Assembly (NCBI GenBank): GCA_040255585.1 | Contig: JBDZVI010000007.1 | Location: 1-64,000 of the forward strand | Length of the DNA: 64,000 nucleotides | Direction of reading: 5' to 3' | Source of the DNA: JAAYYF01 sp040255585 | GTDB lineage: Bacteria; Deinococcota; Deinococci; Deinococcales; Trueperaceae | Shown here: piece after piece, positions 17,678 through 26,309 of the stretch | How the letters are laid out: each line of letters opens with the position of its first letter | How positions within the stretch are numbered: position 1 is the stretch's first letter | Position numbers and translations under genes: made by a program | The notes under the pieces: model-generated | What the model saw: only the letters and a program-made list of their open reading frames with translations | Database searches by the model: none | What the model was told of the DNA's origin: nothing

Positions 17678-18925
17678 TTAGAAGAAGTCTTTGAGGATCT
17701 TACGTACGCGACCGAAGAAGTTCTCGGTCTCCGTCGCCTCGCTCGCGCTCGAGCGTTGCCGCCTGACCACCGGGGCGAGGACGGGCCCGTGGGCCATCCC
17801 GTACCGTACCAGGCCGACGGCCGTGGCGTGGGCCGGACTGGCCACCACGTCGGAGAGGCCGCTGACGCCGTCCGGCTTGCCGATGCGGACGGGGAGACGG
17901 AACCGATCGTTGGCCACCTGCTCGACGCCCGGCATGAGCGAGGCGCCGCCCGTTATCACCACGTTGCCCGCGAGGAGTTCGAGGGCGCCCATGCGCTGCT
18001 CGATGTCGGAGCGGACCATGTCGAGGATCTCGACGACCCTCGGACGGATGACCTGCGCCAGCTCGAAAGTGGAGATGCTGGCCGTGTAGCTCGGGTTGGC
18101 GACTTCCAGCTCCACGTCGCGGTCGGCCAGCTCCGGCAGCGCGACGCCGTAGCGGCGCTTCACGCGCTCCGCCTCGTCGGGCGGGATGCGCAGGAGCTGA
18201 CTGATGTCCTGCGTGATGTGGTCGCCCCCGAGGGGGATGACGGCGGAGTGCGCGAGGGTGCCGCGCCTGAAGACGCCGATGTCGGTCGTCCCGCCGCCGA
18301 TGTCGATGAGGAGCGTGGTCAGCTCCTGCTCGCCGCGGTTGAGGACGGCGAGGCCGGACGCCAGCGCCTGGACTACGAGGCCGTCGACCTCGACCCCGGC
18401 GTCGGTCGCGCAGCGTTTCAGGTTCTGCAGAGGACCCTGCGCCCCCGCCACGATGTGCACGTCGACCTCGAGGCGCACCCCGGACATGCCGAGGGGGTCC
18501 TTGATGCCGTCGTTGCCGTCCACCACGTACTCCTGGGGGATGACGTGGAGGATCTCCATGTTCGCCTCGAGCGGCACCGCCCGAGCGTTCTCGATGGTGC
18601 GGTCGATGTCGGTCCTGGTCACGTCGTAGCCGCGGCGGATGGCCGTCATGCCGTGGCTCGTAAGCGCCTTGAGGTGGCTGCCGGCCACCCCCACCCACGC
18701 GGAGTGCACCTCGACGCCCGCGACCCGCTGAGCGGCGGCGACCGACTGCCTCACGGCCGCGATGGTGCGCTCGAGGTTCACGACGACGCCCTTACGCAGG
18801 CCGTCGGATGGCACCGTGCCCTCGCCGATGATGTCGAGAACGCCGTCCGAGGCGACCTCACCGATGACGGTGCAGATCTTGGTCGTGCCTATGTCGAGCC
18901 CGACGATTATGCGTTCGTCACTCAT
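17678..18925 (-). CDS. ftsA: cell division protein FtsA
   Basis: 415 residues of the actin-like ATPase fold: phosphate-1 motif IVGLDIGTTKICTVIGEV, the SHVE/1C-domain region (GLRKGVVVNLERTIAAVRQ, VWVGVAGSHLKAL) and phosphate-2 LLIDIGGGTTDIGVFRRG. The adenosine motif is VVITGGASLMPGV. The C-terminal residues (FFGRVRKILKDFF) form an amphipathic helix that anchors FtsZ filaments to the membrane. It overlaps ftsQ by 8 bases and precedes ftsZ. Confidence 0.97.
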   Translation of the reverse strand: MSDERIIVGLDIGTTKICTVIGEVASDGVLDIIGEGTVPSDGLRKGVVVNLERTIAAVRQSVAAAQRVAGVEVHSAWVGVAGSHLKALTSHGMTAIRRGYDVTRTDIDRTIENARAVPLEANMEILHVIPQEYVVDGNDGIKDPLGMSGVRLEVDVHIVAGAQGPLQNLKRCATDAGVEVDGLVVQALASGLAVLNRGEQELTTLLIDIGGGTTDIGVFRRGTLAHSAVIPLGGDHITQDISQLLRIPPDEAERVKRRYGVALPELADRDVELEVANPSYTASISTFELAQVIRPRVVEILDMVRSDIEQRMGALELLAGNVVITGGASLMPGVEQVANDRFRLPVRIGKPDGVSGLSDVVASPAHATAVGLVRYGMAHGPVLAPVVRRQRSSASEATETENFFGRVRKILKDFF

Positions 18926-19517
18926 GTGCCTTGCTCACTCCCCAAGGGTAAACCGCGATGCGGCCCCCACGGTGGCTTGCGAATGCCGCCCAATGCTCGC
19001 GCAGAGCCTCTGCGCTCGGCGTGAACAACTGCGTGCCATCCATAAGGATGTCGAATCCTTCCGGCGAGTAGCTTATCACCAGCACGCCGAACGGCCGCAG
19101 CAGCCGCAGGAGCACCAGCGCCTCTTCCACGCGCGCTGGCCCCCAGCCTTCGAGCCTCGGCAGCCCCGCCGTCTCCGCCGGGGTCGCGCCGCTTAGGACT
19201 GTACCATCGTCGGCCCAGGTGGTCGCCCCGTCGGTCAAGGCGGGGGTCCGCTCCCTGATGCCGATACTCACCCTGTCCGGCCACCGCCGCACCACGACGG
19301 CGTTCAGGACCCAGGGGTCCTGTGCCAGCCCTTTCACGCGGCCCGTGGTGACCCAGAGGAACGGGTCGCCGACCGCGACGTTCGCGATCCGCAGTACGGC
19401 GGTGGCGTCGTGATGGACGTTACCCTCCACCGTCACGACGGCGACTTTCGGCACGAAGAGGCTGGTGATGACAAGCGCCGCCAGGACGACGAGCAGGGCT
19501 AGACCGAAGCGGCGCAC
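18918..19517 (-). CDS. ftsQ: FtsQ/DivIB-type POTRA cell division protein
   Basis: 199 residues, short for FtsQ. A single membrane anchor lies at residues 4-24 (FGLALLVVLAALVITSLFV), followed by a POTRA domain (VAVVTVEGNVHHDATAVLRIANVAVG) and the usual beta domain with WPDRVSIGIRERTPAL. It bridges the cytosolic ring and the FtsI/FtsW synthase through the periplasm. The start GTG 19517 is separated from the murB stop by one base. Position between murB and ftsA supports the call more than sequence does. Confidence 0.88.
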   Translation of the reverse strand: MRRFGLALLVVLAALVITSLFVPKVAVVTVEGNVHHDATAVLRIANVAVGDPFLWVTTGRVKGLAQDPWVLNAVVVRRWPDRVSIGIRERTPALTDGATTWADDGTVLSGATPAETAGLPRLEGWGPARVEEALVLLRLLRPFGVLVISYSPEGFDILMDGTQLFTPSAEALREHWAAFASHRGGRIAVYPWGVSKAHE

Positions 19518-19518
19518 G

Positions 19519-20382
19519 TCAGAACCCCCAGCGCCGCCACTCCAGCTCGAGGGGGACGGGCACGCGCGAGCGCACCTCCGCGAGGAGCGCCGTCACGTCC
19601 TCGGCCGTCGCGGTTCCGACGTTCACGATGAAGTTGCCGTGCTCGAACGAGACCATGGCGTCGCCGACGCGCAGCCCTTTGAGGCCGGCCTCGTCGATGA
19701 GCCTGCCTGCCGACTCACCGGGCGGGTTCTTGAAGGCGCAGCCGGCGGACTTCACTTTCGGCTGACCGGCGCGGGCGGCGTCGACGACGGCCGTGGCCTC
19801 CGCCACGGCCTCCGGTGTGGAGGGCGTGAGGCGCAGCAGGGCGCGGGTGACGACGGCGCCCGCCGGCAGATCGGTGTGACGGTAAGTGAAGCCGAGCTCG
19901 GACGCCGGCACGATCTCGAGGGCGCCGTTCACGAAGAGTTCGACGGCTACCACCGAGTCGGACATCTCGCCGAACCGGGTGCCGGCGTTCATGGCCACCG
20001 CTCCGCCGACCACGGCCGGGACGCCCGCCAAGCCCTCGAGCCCCGAAAGGCCGGCGCGCTGCGCGCGCCTGACGAGGCCGGGCAGGGGCGTGGCCGCGCC
20101 GACCCACACCTCGGAGCGGCCAGCGAGGCTCGAAGCCGCGAAGTCCGGCATGCCGCCGTACGCGCGGCCGAGACGGACTACGCGCTCCGCCACGCCGGCG
20201 TCGGCGACGAGGAGGTTGGCGCCGGAGCCGAGCACCAGGAACGGTCCGCGCGTGGCTTCCCGCAGGTCCTCCTCGTTCTCGACCTCCCACAGCTCCGCCT
20301 CCCCGCCCACGCGCAGGGTCGTGTAGTCGCGCAGGCGCACCCGCCTCACGCGCGGGCCGGCGGTGGCGGGCGTCAGCGCCAT
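19519..20382 (-). CDS. murB: UDP-N-acetylenolpyruvoylglucosamine reductase MurB
   Basis: 287 residues with FAD-binding motifs of the family: TTLRVGGEAELWEV, FLVLGSGANLLV, GLSGLEGLAGVPAVVGGAVAMNAG and a FKNPPGESAGRLIDEAG segment. The active-site serine lies in PPGES. It reduces UDP-GlcNAc-enolpyruvate to UDP-MurNAc with NADPH. The ATG 20382 overlaps the murC stop by 10 bases, and an open frame extends upstream through murC in another phase. Residues after GAGLKGLRVGDA match the type II MurB pattern. Confidence 0.95.
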   Translation of the reverse strand: MALTPATAGPRVRRVRLRDYTTLRVGGEAELWEVENEEDLREATRGPFLVLGSGANLLVADAGVAERVVRLGRAYGGMPDFAASSLAGRSEVWVGAATPLPGLVRRAQRAGLSGLEGLAGVPAVVGGAVAMNAGTRFGEMSDSVVAVELFVNGALEIVPASELGFTYRHTDLPAGAVVTRALLRLTPSTPEAVAEATAVVDAARAGQPKVKSAGCAFKNPPGESAGRLIDEAGLKGLRVGDAMVSFEHGNFIVNVGTATAEDVTALLAEVRSRVPVPLELEWRRWGF

Positions 20383-21821
20383 GGGTTCGCCGCGCCGGCG
20401 GGGCTCGTCTCGGAGGAACCGGCGGCCTTGGCGCGCGCAGCGAGCCCGGCGGCCACCCGCCAGACGTCGCCCGCGCCAAGCATCACGAGCATCTCTCCGG
20501 GCGCGGCCGTCGCCGCCAGGTACTCCTCGGCTCCGGCCAGGTCCGTGACGCGCGCCTTGACGCCGAGCGACCTGACGCGCTCCGCGATCAACTCGGGCGA
20601 GACGCCCTCGATGGGCCGCTCGCCGGCGGCATAGACGCCGAGCACGACCACCTCGTCCGCGAGGGCGGCGGCCTTGGCAAGGGCCGGCCACTGGCGCGCC
20701 GTGCGCACCCATCGGTGCGGCTGCAGGACGGCGCGCACGCGTAGGCCCGTGGCGCGGGCGACTTGAAGCGTGACGGCCACTTCGGTCGGATGGACGGCGT
20801 AATCGTCCACGATGCTGGCGCCGTTGAGCGCGCCGTAGGACTGGAGGCGGCGCCCGACGCCGGTGAAGTCCTTGAGGGCCCCAAGGGCGAGGCGCGGGTC
20901 GAAGCCCGCCACGTGGGTGGCGGCCAGCGCCGCCGTGGCGTTGAGGACGTTGTGCATGCCGGGCACCGACAGCTCCACCTGGAAGGTGCCGAGGTCCGGG
21001 GAGGTCACCTCGAAGCGGCTGCCGCCGGACGTGAGCTCGACGGGTCCGATGCGGTAGTCGCAGAGCGCGCCCGTGCCGTAGTTGACGGCCCGCGGGTGCC
21101 CGCCGACCAGGTCGCGTAGGCCGGGCCAGTCGGCACAGTACACGAGTCGCTCGGCCGCCAGCGTGAAGCGCTGCGCCGCCGCTTGCAGGTCCTCGAACGA
21201 GGCGTGGTAGTTGCGGCGCTCGTCGTACTCGCCAGCGATGTGGTCGTCGTCGAGGTTCGTGATGACCGCGACCTTGCTGACCAGGTCGGCGAAGCCCGGG
21301 TCGGACTCGTCGACCTCGGCGGCGAGCCACTCGCCCCTCCCGTAGCGCATGCTCCCGCCGATGGACGGGAGGGACGCGCCGAGTTGGATGGAGGTCTCGC
21401 GGTCGAGCGCGAGGAGGAGCGTCCCGACCATGGCCGTTGTCGTGCTCTTGCCGTGTGAGCCCGTGACGGCCACAGCGCTCCGGCGAGTGAACAGCTCGCC
21501 GAGGAGCGCGATGCGGCGCAGTACCTTGCGACCATGGGCGCGGGCGGCCGCGAGCTCCGGATGGTCGTACGGCACGGCCATACTGTGCACCACGACGTCG
21601 ACGTCCTCGGCGTGCGAAGCGTCATGGCCGGCGCAGGTCCTGATCCCGAGCGCCGCGAGCTCGCCGAGCACGGGGCTGCCGGAGGCGTCGCAGCCGCTTA
21701 CCTCGAAGCCCTCCTCGAAGCACCAGCGTGCGAGGGCGGCCATGCTCACGCCGCCTATGCCCATGAAGTGGATGCGCTGGCCGGCGCCGCCGCGTGCCGT
21801 TCCTGTGTCTAGGTCTGTCAT
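20373..21821 (-). CDS. murC: UDP-N-acetylmuramate--L-alanine ligase MurC
   Basis: 482 residues. The N-terminal domain begins IHFMGIGGVSMAALARW. The ATPase P-loop is VTGSHGKSTTTAM, and VDESDPGFADL, VITNLDDDHIAGEY and DDYAVHPTEV mark the Mur ligase core and the UDP-MurNAc site. It adds the first residue, L-Ala, of the stem peptide. It overlaps murG by four bases (ATGA), consistent with strict co-translation. Confidence 0.97.
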   Translation of the reverse strand: MTDLDTGTARGGAGQRIHFMGIGGVSMAALARWCFEEGFEVSGCDASGSPVLGELAALGIRTCAGHDASHAEDVDVVVHSMAVPYDHPELAAARAHGRKVLRRIALLGELFTRRSAVAVTGSHGKSTTTAMVGTLLLALDRETSIQLGASLPSIGGSMRYGRGEWLAAEVDESDPGFADLVSKVAVITNLDDDHIAGEYDERRNYHASFEDLQAAAQRFTLAAERLVYCADWPGLRDLVGGHPRAVNYGTGALCDYRIGPVELTSGGSRFEVTSPDLGTFQVELSVPGMHNVLNATAALAATHVAGFDPRLALGALKDFTGVGRRLQSYGALNGASIVDDYAVHPTEVAVTLQVARATGLRVRAVLQPHRWVRTARQWPALAKAAALADEVVVLGVYAAGERPIEGVSPELIAERVRSLGVKARVTDLAGAEEYLAATAAPGEMLVMLGAGDVWRVAAGLAARAKAAGSSETSPAGAANPWR

Positions 21822-22903
21822 CTCTCTCTTCCGGTCTCCAAAACGGCGTCAACGATACGACGAGCGGCGCCGGCCGGGGTCCTGACGGCCGCGGCCGCGG
21901 CGGCCGAACGCCGCCAGGCGGGGTCGAGCGCCTTGGCCCAGGCGTCAGGCAGAGCGGTGGCGGCCTTGCTCTCCTTGACGACCAGGCCGGCGCCGGCGGC
22001 GGCGACCGCGCGGGCGTTGTGCGACTGGTGGTCCTCCGCCGCCGTCGGCAACGGGATCATGATCAGTGGGACGCCGTGGAAGGCGGCCTCGGAGAGCGTG
22101 CCGACGCCCGCCCTCGTGATGGCCAGATCGGCGGCCGACCAGGCGGCGGTGGCGTCGAGGTAGGGCCTCGGGTGATAGGCCGGCCAGCCGACCGTGCGCG
22201 CCTCGACCTCTCTCAGCCAGCGCGGTCCGGTGGAGTGGACGACCACCAGCGCGTCCGCGCCGCCGGAACCGGCGAGCTTCTCGTACGCCTCCGGCACGGC
22301 ACGGTTGAGGGCCAGCGAGCCTTGCGAGCCGCCCATCACGAGCGTGACGAGCGTGCTGTCAGGCAGTCCGAGCGCCGTGCGCGCCGCTCCGCGCTCCATG
22401 CGCGTCTCGCGCACGGGGAAGGGGACTACGAGCGTGGCGCGGGCGCGAACGTGGGCGAGGGCCTCGGGTTGGGCGGTTATGAAGAGCCTGGCCGCGCGCG
22501 CGAACCACCGGTTGACGCGGCTCGGGAAAGCGTTGCCTTCGTGCAGCACGAGAGGCACTCGCAGCCGCCAGGCTGCGAAGCAGCCGGGCATCGAAGCGAA
22601 GCCGCCGAAGCCGACCACGGCGTCGGGTCGCAACCGGCGCACGACGTTGACGGCCTGGCGCAAGCCGGAGGCTGCCCTGAGCGCCTGTCGCGGGTCGGGG
22701 CGCTGGCGGTCCCACTTGCCCGTGTCGACACCGAAGAACTGGACGCCGGCCTCCTGGCACAGGCGCTCTTCCATCGCGCCGAGCCCGCCCACGACGGCAA
22801 CCTCGACGCCGCGCGCCGCGGCCTCCTCGGCGACCGCGAGGGCGGGGTAGATGTGCCCGCCCGTTCCGCCGGTCGCTAGGAGGAGGCGCCTGGCCGCGCT
22901 CAC
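21818..22903 (-). CDS. murG: undecaprenyldiphospho-muramoylpentapeptide beta-N-acetylglucosaminyltransferase MurG
   Basis: 361 residues of the GT-B fold: LLATGGTGGHIYPALAVAEE at the N-terminus, VGFGGFASMPGCFAAW, HEGNAFPSRVNRW, the second GGSQGSLALNRAVPE loop and AITRAGVGTLSEAAFHGVPLIMIPLPTA at the donor site. It converts lipid I to lipid II on the inner membrane face. The GTG 22903 overlaps the ftsW stop by four bases. Confidence 0.97.
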   Translation of the reverse strand: MSAARRLLLATGGTGGHIYPALAVAEEAAARGVEVAVVGGLGAMEERLCQEAGVQFFGVDTGKWDRQRPDPRQALRAASGLRQAVNVVRRLRPDAVVGFGGFASMPGCFAAWRLRVPLVLHEGNAFPSRVNRWFARAARLFITAQPEALAHVRARATLVVPFPVRETRMERGAARTALGLPDSTLVTLVMGGSQGSLALNRAVPEAYEKLAGSGGADALVVVHSTGPRWLREVEARTVGWPAYHPRPYLDATAAWSAADLAITRAGVGTLSEAAFHGVPLIMIPLPTAAEDHQSHNARAVAAAGAGLVVKESKAATALPDAWAKALDPAWRRSAAAAAAVRTPAGAARRIVDAVLETGRER

Positions 22904-24009
22904 GCTCTTTGCCTCCCCGTCGGCGCCGACACGAACCGGGCCGTGACCGGCGCGGTCGCCTCGGCAGCAGGGCGCGTCTCGGCGAGCTTGCTCGCCATGT
23001 GCAGGAAGCCGAACGCGATCGCGACCGACACCTGCGAGTTGAGACCGTAGCTGACGCCGGGGAGGGGTAGGCCCGTCACGGGGAACATGCCGGTGACGAC
23101 GAGGAGGTTGAGGCCGGCCTGCCCGCAGATGTAAGCGGTTGCTCCGGCCGCGAGCAGCGCGGACGGCCCGGTGACGCGCCTGGCGATGCGGTAGCCGTGC
23201 CAGGCCAGCAGCGCGTACATGGCCACGAGCGTGACCGCCCCAAGGAAGCCGAGGGAGTGCGCGATGGCGACGCCTACGAAGTCCGTCTCGGCTTCGGGGA
23301 CCGGTACGCGGCGACCGGCCCCGATCCCGAGCACGCCGCCCCTACCGATGGCTTCGAGCGCCCTCAAAGCCTGGTAGGAGAGGTCGGACGCCTGGGACTG
23401 CTGCCCCCAGCGGTCGAAATAGCCCGCCATCCGCTCGCCGATGTAGGTGAACTGGCTGAGGACCGTCCCGGCCAGCAGGGCGGCCGTCACGGCGGCGGTG
23501 AACATGATGGCGAGGACACGCGTGAGGGTGGCGCCGGCCGCGATCATGATCGCGACGGCCAGCAGGAACACGAAGGCCGCCGTGCTGACGTCCGGTTCGA
23601 TGACGATGAGCCCGGCCGTGAGGCCGATGACGAGCATCGGGCGCCAGATCTCCCAGTTGCCGAGGTGGTTGTGGAAGAAGGCGGCCAGGTAGGCGATCAC
23701 GGCCACCTTCATGAGTTCCGACGGTTGGAGGCTGATGCCGCCGACGAGGAGCCACCGCTTGCTCTCACTGCCGGCAGGCGACACGCCGATGACCAGCACC
23801 AGCACGAGGAGGAAGAGAAGGGTCACGAAGGCGTACGGCGAGAGCTTGAGCACGTGCTTCTCGCGTAGACGCGAGAACGCGAGCGTGAGGAGCAGGGCGA
23901 AGGCGAAACGTAGACCGTGTTCGAGGGCGGTGTCCGGCGCGGCGGCGGCCACGCCGACCACGCCAAGCAGCCCAAGCGTCACCTGGATGCTCAGTAACAG
24001 CCGGTCCAT
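22900..24009 (-). CDS. ftsW: SEDS-family peptidoglycan glycosyltransferase FtsW
   Basis: 369 residues with about ten membrane segments. SEDS hallmarks are present: WLLVGGISLQPSELMKV, the VIEPDVSTA segment (E and D near the catalytic site), PEAETDFVGVAIAHSLG and LPGVSYGLNSQVSVAIAFG near the C-terminus. The last motif usually reads SYGGSS, so this copy is slightly divergent. It polymerises glycan strands together with FtsI. It overlaps the murD stop by a single base (TGATG). Confidence 0.93.
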   Translation of the reverse strand: MDRLLLSIQVTLGLLGVVGVAAAAPDTALEHGLRFAFALLLTLAFSRLREKHVLKLSPYAFVTLLFLLVLVLVIGVSPAGSESKRWLLVGGISLQPSELMKVAVIAYLAAFFHNHLGNWEIWRPMLVIGLTAGLIVIEPDVSTAAFVFLLAVAIMIAAGATLTRVLAIMFTAAVTAALLAGTVLSQFTYIGERMAGYFDRWGQQSQASDLSYQALRALEAIGRGGVLGIGAGRRVPVPEAETDFVGVAIAHSLGFLGAVTLVAMYALLAWHGYRIARRVTGPSALLAAGATAYICGQAGLNLLVVTGMFPVTGLPLPGVSYGLNSQVSVAIAFGFLHMASKLAETRPAAEATAPVTARFVSAPTGRQRA

Positions 24010-25388
24010 CAGGCGTCGGCACCCGCCGCGACCGCTCCCGCCGAGCCGGAGGCGCGGCGGACCGCGGCTACCGCCTCCCGGAAGGCGGCGGCCCTGTCGG
24101 CGTAGTCCTCGAACTGATCGAACGAGGCGGCGAGGGGCGCGAGGAGGACGTTGCCGGCCCCGCCGTGGCGCTCCTGCAAGTGGGCGTGGGCGGCGCCGAC
24201 CGCGGCACGCATGGCCGCACGCCCGTCGCGCTCCTCGATCAGCAGCGTCGGGACGAGGTCGCCGAAGGCCGAGCGGAACTCATCGGCGCTGGCGCCGATG
24301 AGCACGAGGAGGTCCACCTTCTCGGCCACCAGTTCGCGCAACTCGGCGACGCTGGCGCCCTTGCCCTGCCCGCCTGCCAGCCACACGAGGGGCCGGGGCG
24401 TCGAGCGCAGGGCGGCGGCGACCGACAGGGGCCGGGTGGCGATCGAGTCCTCGAGGAAGCGTACGCCGCCGAAGTGGCCCGCGACGGAGTACCGGCCAGG
24501 CAGGCCGGTGAACGCGCGCAGGCCGGCGGCGATGGCCGTGGTCGGCGCGCCGAGGGCGGCGCACGCGAGGGCAACGGCCAGGGCGTTGGCTACTTGGTGC
24601 TCGCCGAGGACGTGCAGGTCGCTCGACGGCAGCAACGGCTCGCCCTCGAGGACGAGCATGCCTGCCGGCGTCCGGTACGCGGCGGCGGGGGTCGCGAGCG
24701 AGAAGCGTTTGACGTCGACACCCGCGGACTCGCTCTCCGCCGCCCAGCGGGAGAGGACCGGGTCGTCCGCGTTGACGACGAACGTCGAGTCGGGCCCGAG
24801 GTTGGCGATGAGGTTGCGCTTGGCCGCGTGGTAGGCGGCGACGCTACCGTGCCGGTCGATGTGGTCTTCGCCGAGGTTGAGGAGCACGGCGACGTCAGGG
24901 GCGAACGTCGGGCAGCGCTCGAGCTGGAACGACGACATCTCCACCACGTGCATGCGGTCCGGCTTGGCGACGGCGGCCAACGCTGGCACGATGTTGCCGC
25001 CGGCGACGGCGTCCATGCCGGCCGCCGCCAGGGTGTCGGCGATCCAGCGGGTCACGCTGCCCTTGCCGGCCGTGCCGCTGATACCGACGTAGGTGCCAGG
25101 CGTCGTGCGCCACACCCATTCGACCTCGCCTATGACCTCGGTGTCGGCGGCTCGCAAGGCGGCGAGGTCTGGGTGGTCGATGGGCACGCCAGGCGCCGCG
25201 ATGGCCAGCGCGAACCGGTCGCTCCGGACCTCGGCGACGCTCCGGGCGCCGAGTGCCAGCGCCTCGGCGACGTCGGGCCCGCTTCCGCGCCGGTCGAAGA
25301 AGGCAGCAGGCGCGCCCGACTCGCGCAGCCGGCGGACGACGGCGAGCCCCGAGCGTCCGAGGCCGTAGACGAGGACCTCGCCGCTCAT
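24009..25388 (-). CDS. murD: UDP-N-acetylmuramoylalanine--D-glutamate ligase MurD
   Basis: 459 residues. It begins VLVYGLGRSGLAVVRRL, the UDP-binding Rossmann motif of MurD. The ATP loop GISGTAGKGSVTRWIADTL is a variant of the common GTNGKST. VLLNLGEDHIDRHGSVAAYHAAK holds the carbamylated-lysine region, and RPLVWLAGGQGKGASVAELRE is the C-terminal domain. It attaches D-Glu to UDP-MurNAc-L-Ala. mraY ends one base before its start. Confidence 0.95.
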   Translation of the reverse strand: MSGEVLVYGLGRSGLAVVRRLRESGAPAAFFDRRGSGPDVAEALALGARSVAEVRSDRFALAIAAPGVPIDHPDLAALRAADTEVIGEVEWVWRTTPGTYVGISGTAGKGSVTRWIADTLAAAGMDAVAGGNIVPALAAVAKPDRMHVVEMSSFQLERCPTFAPDVAVLLNLGEDHIDRHGSVAAYHAAKRNLIANLGPDSTFVVNADDPVLSRWAAESESAGVDVKRFSLATPAAAYRTPAGMLVLEGEPLLPSSDLHVLGEHQVANALAVALACAALGAPTTAIAAGLRAFTGLPGRYSVAGHFGGVRFLEDSIATRPLSVAAALRSTPRPLVWLAGGQGKGASVAELRELVAEKVDLLVLIGASADEFRSAFGDLVPTLLIEERDGRAAMRAAVGAAHAHLQERHGGAGNVLLAPLAASFDQFEDYADRAAAFREAVAAVRRASGSAGAVAAGADA

Positions 25389-26309
25389 CTAGCTGGCCTG
25401 GCGGATGGCGAACGCGAGAGCCACGCAGAGGGCGGTGACGAGTTGGAAACGCGTCGCGATGCGCGGTCCGCTCCAACCGCCCAACTCGAAGTGATGGTGT
25501 AGGGGGCTCATGCGCAGCAGACGTTTGCCGCCGGTCGCCTTGAAGTAGGCGACCTGAGCGACGACGGAGAGGACCTCGAGGACGGGGATGGCCGCGACGA
25601 GCGGCAGGTACCAGACGCTCCCCTGGAGGATCGCGAGGCCTGCCACGGCGGCGCCGAGCGCCTCCGAGCCGACGCCGCCCATGAAAGTCCGGGCTGGTTG
25701 GCTGTTGTACCAGAGGAAGCCGAGGAGCGCGCCGAGCAGGGCGGCGGCGAAGGGGGAGGCGAGGAAGAAGAGGAGCACGACGGCCGTGACTCCGGCGGCC
25801 AGACTATCGATGCCGTCGGTGAAGTTGAAGGCGTTGATGCTCCCGACGATCACGAAGGCGAAGGCGAGCACGTCGAGCCAGCCGATGCCGAAGAGGACGG
25901 CCCCGCCGCGCGCCGCCCACCAGCCGAACGCCAGCGCGAGGGCGCCTTGCCCGAGTAGGCGGTAACGGGCCATGAGCCCGGTGCTCTGCTCCTCGAGGCC
26001 GAGGGCGCGGCTGCGCTTGCGGGTCAGCGAGAGCGAGTCGTCGTACAGCCCAAGGAGGCCGCTGCCGAGGGTGAGGAGTACGAGCGCCAGTTCGGGCTTC
26101 AGTTCGTCGCCCGCGAAGAGTAGCCACGCGATCCCGGCGGCGAGGAGGAAGGCCACGCCCGCCATGGTGGGCGTGCCGGCCTTGGCGAGGTGCGACTCGG
26201 GGCCTTGAGCGCGGATCGCCTTGCCCCAGCCTAGGCGTTGCGCGAGCTGCACGAAGACCCCTGTCAACACGAGGCTGATGGCGGCGGCTACTACGGTGGT
26301 CAGCATCAT
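25389..26309 (-). CDS. mraY: phospho-N-acetylmuramoyl-pentapeptide-transferase MraY
   Basis: 306 residues, slightly short for MraY, with ten predicted membrane segments. Signature parts are SHLAKAGTPTMAGVAFLLA, the DDSLSLTRKRSR cytosolic loop, NAFNFTDGIDSLAAGVTAV with the catalytic acidic residues, FMGGVGSEALG and PLHHHFELGGW. It makes lipid I. The start is placed at ATG 26309, where ATGATG overlaps the murF stop; the open frame upstream is a shadow of murF. Confidence 0.95.
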   Translation of the reverse strand: MMLTTVVAAAISLVLTGVFVQLAQRLGWGKAIRAQGPESHLAKAGTPTMAGVAFLLAAGIAWLLFAGDELKPELALVLLTLGSGLLGLYDDSLSLTRKRSRALGLEEQSTGLMARYRLLGQGALALAFGWWAARGGAVLFGIGWLDVLAFAFVIVGSINAFNFTDGIDSLAAGVTAVVLLFFLASPFAAALLGALLGFLWYNSQPARTFMGGVGSEALGAAVAGLAILQGSVWYLPLVAAIPVLEVLSVVAQVAYFKATGGKRLLRMSPLHHHFELGGWSGPRIATRFQLVTALCVALAFAIRQAS